In this document: positions 5,486 through 5,759 of the stretch, piece after piece
Layout: every line of letters begins with the position of its first letter
Numbering within the stretch: position 1 is the first letter of the stretch
DNA from: Chloroflexota bacterium
GTDB lineage: Bacteria; Chloroflexota; Anaerolineae; Anaerolineales; Villigracilaceae
Assembly (NCBI GenBank): GCA_021823555.1
Contig: JAKANW010000227.1
Location: 1-5,759 of the forward strand
Direction: 5' to 3'
Length of the DNA: 5,759 nt
Notes under the pieces: model-generated
What the model saw: the letters and a program-made list of their open reading frames with translations, nothing else
The model's database searches: none
Told to the model about the DNA's origin: nothing
Position numbers and translations under genes: made by a program

Positions 5486-5759
5486 AAAGAATCACTGTCT
5501 CCCTGCTGACCGCCGTTCTATTGGTTAGCCTGGTTTCCTGTAACCTGCCTGGCATACCGAACGCCAGCCCGCAAATCCCACCTGAGATGCACACCGCGGC
5601 CGCATTGACCGTGCAGGCAGTGCTGACACCACTCGCGCCGCTTGGCACGCCCACCCCGCCCTCCGATATTCCCCAAGCCAGCCCGGTAGCGAGTCCTACC
5701 GGCAATGCACAGCCAACCGGTACACTTGCAGCTACAAAGAACGCCGCGGCCACGATCAC
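5482..5759 (+). CDS. Predicted lipoprotein with Pro/Thr-rich linker, 3' end outside window
   Basis: The first 92 codons are present and the frame is open at the right edge. The signal peptide is MKRITVSLLTAVLLVSLVSC with lipobox L-V-S-C, placing the lipidated Cys at residue 20. A low-complexity tether of at least 70 residues follows, rich in Pro, Thr, Ala and Ser (for example TPLAPLGTPTPPSDIPQASP). It contains the segment TAAALTVQAVLT (38-49), which resembles STIVAATIQALT in the upstream lipoprotein. No folded domain is reached before the edge, so function is unknown. The start is set by GGGAGG (5469-5474), 7 bases upstream, inside the flavin reductase gene. The ATGA overlap (5482-5485) indicates coupled translation and membership of the same operon. 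Confidence 0.85.
   Translation, partial: MKRITVSLLTAVLLVSLVSCNLPGIPNASPQIPPEMHTAAALTVQAVLTPLAPLGTPTPPSDIPQASPVASPTGNAQPTGTLAATKNAAATI

Noticed and set aside
5421..5759. - strand open frame with Ala/Gly/Val-rich sequence at the right edge
   Set aside because: It is antisense to a signal peptide and Pro/Thr linker that make good sense as a lipoprotein; the Gly/Val richness follows from the complementary codons.

Overview
The window reads as one co-directional gene cluster on the + strand, probably one operon, cut at both ends. Its backbone is the aerobic homogentisate route of tyrosine/phenylalanine breakdown. In order it holds the last 65 codons of 4-hydroxyphenylpyruvate dioxygenase (hpd), a fumarylacetoacetate hydrolase family enzyme, and a compact homogentisate 1,2-dioxygenase (hmgA). 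These would convert 4-hydroxyphenylpyruvate to homogentisate, homogentisate to maleylacetoacetate, and fumarylacetoacetate to fumarate plus acetoacetate. No maleylacetoacetate isomerase of the glutathione-transferase type is visible.

Five genes of other kinds are interleaved with the pathway genes. They are a small single-domain cupin, a Pro/Thr-linker lipoprotein, a stand-alone degenerate GGDEF protein, a stand-alone HD-GYP phosphodiesterase and a flavin reductase-like FMN-binding protein. A second lipoprotein runs off the right edge. Gaps inside the cluster are 9 to 17 bases, and two junctions overlap (hmgA/HD-GYP and flavin reductase/lipoprotein 2). The exception is the 78-base gap after hpd, which holds a 15-bp hairpin and an AT-rich tract just ahead of the hydrolase gene. 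No stretch longer than 300 bases lacks a gene. I see no RNA genes, CRISPR arrays, insertion sequences or attachment sites.

The organism is most likely an aerobic or facultative member of the Chloroflexota, perhaps Anaerolineae-like. This is inferred from the lipoprotein style (lipobox cysteine, then an Ala/Thr/Gln stretch, then a long Pro/Thr linker), the short hmgA type and the overall gene style; no phylogenetic marker is present. HPPD and HGD both consume O2, so the host must meet oxygen.

The most unusual aspect is the mix of an aromatic-catabolism operon with a catalytically dead-looking GGDEF protein and an intact HD-GYP protein on either side of hmgA, plus surface lipoproteins. This suggests, but does not prove, a link between tyrosine catabolism and cyclic-dinucleotide signalling.
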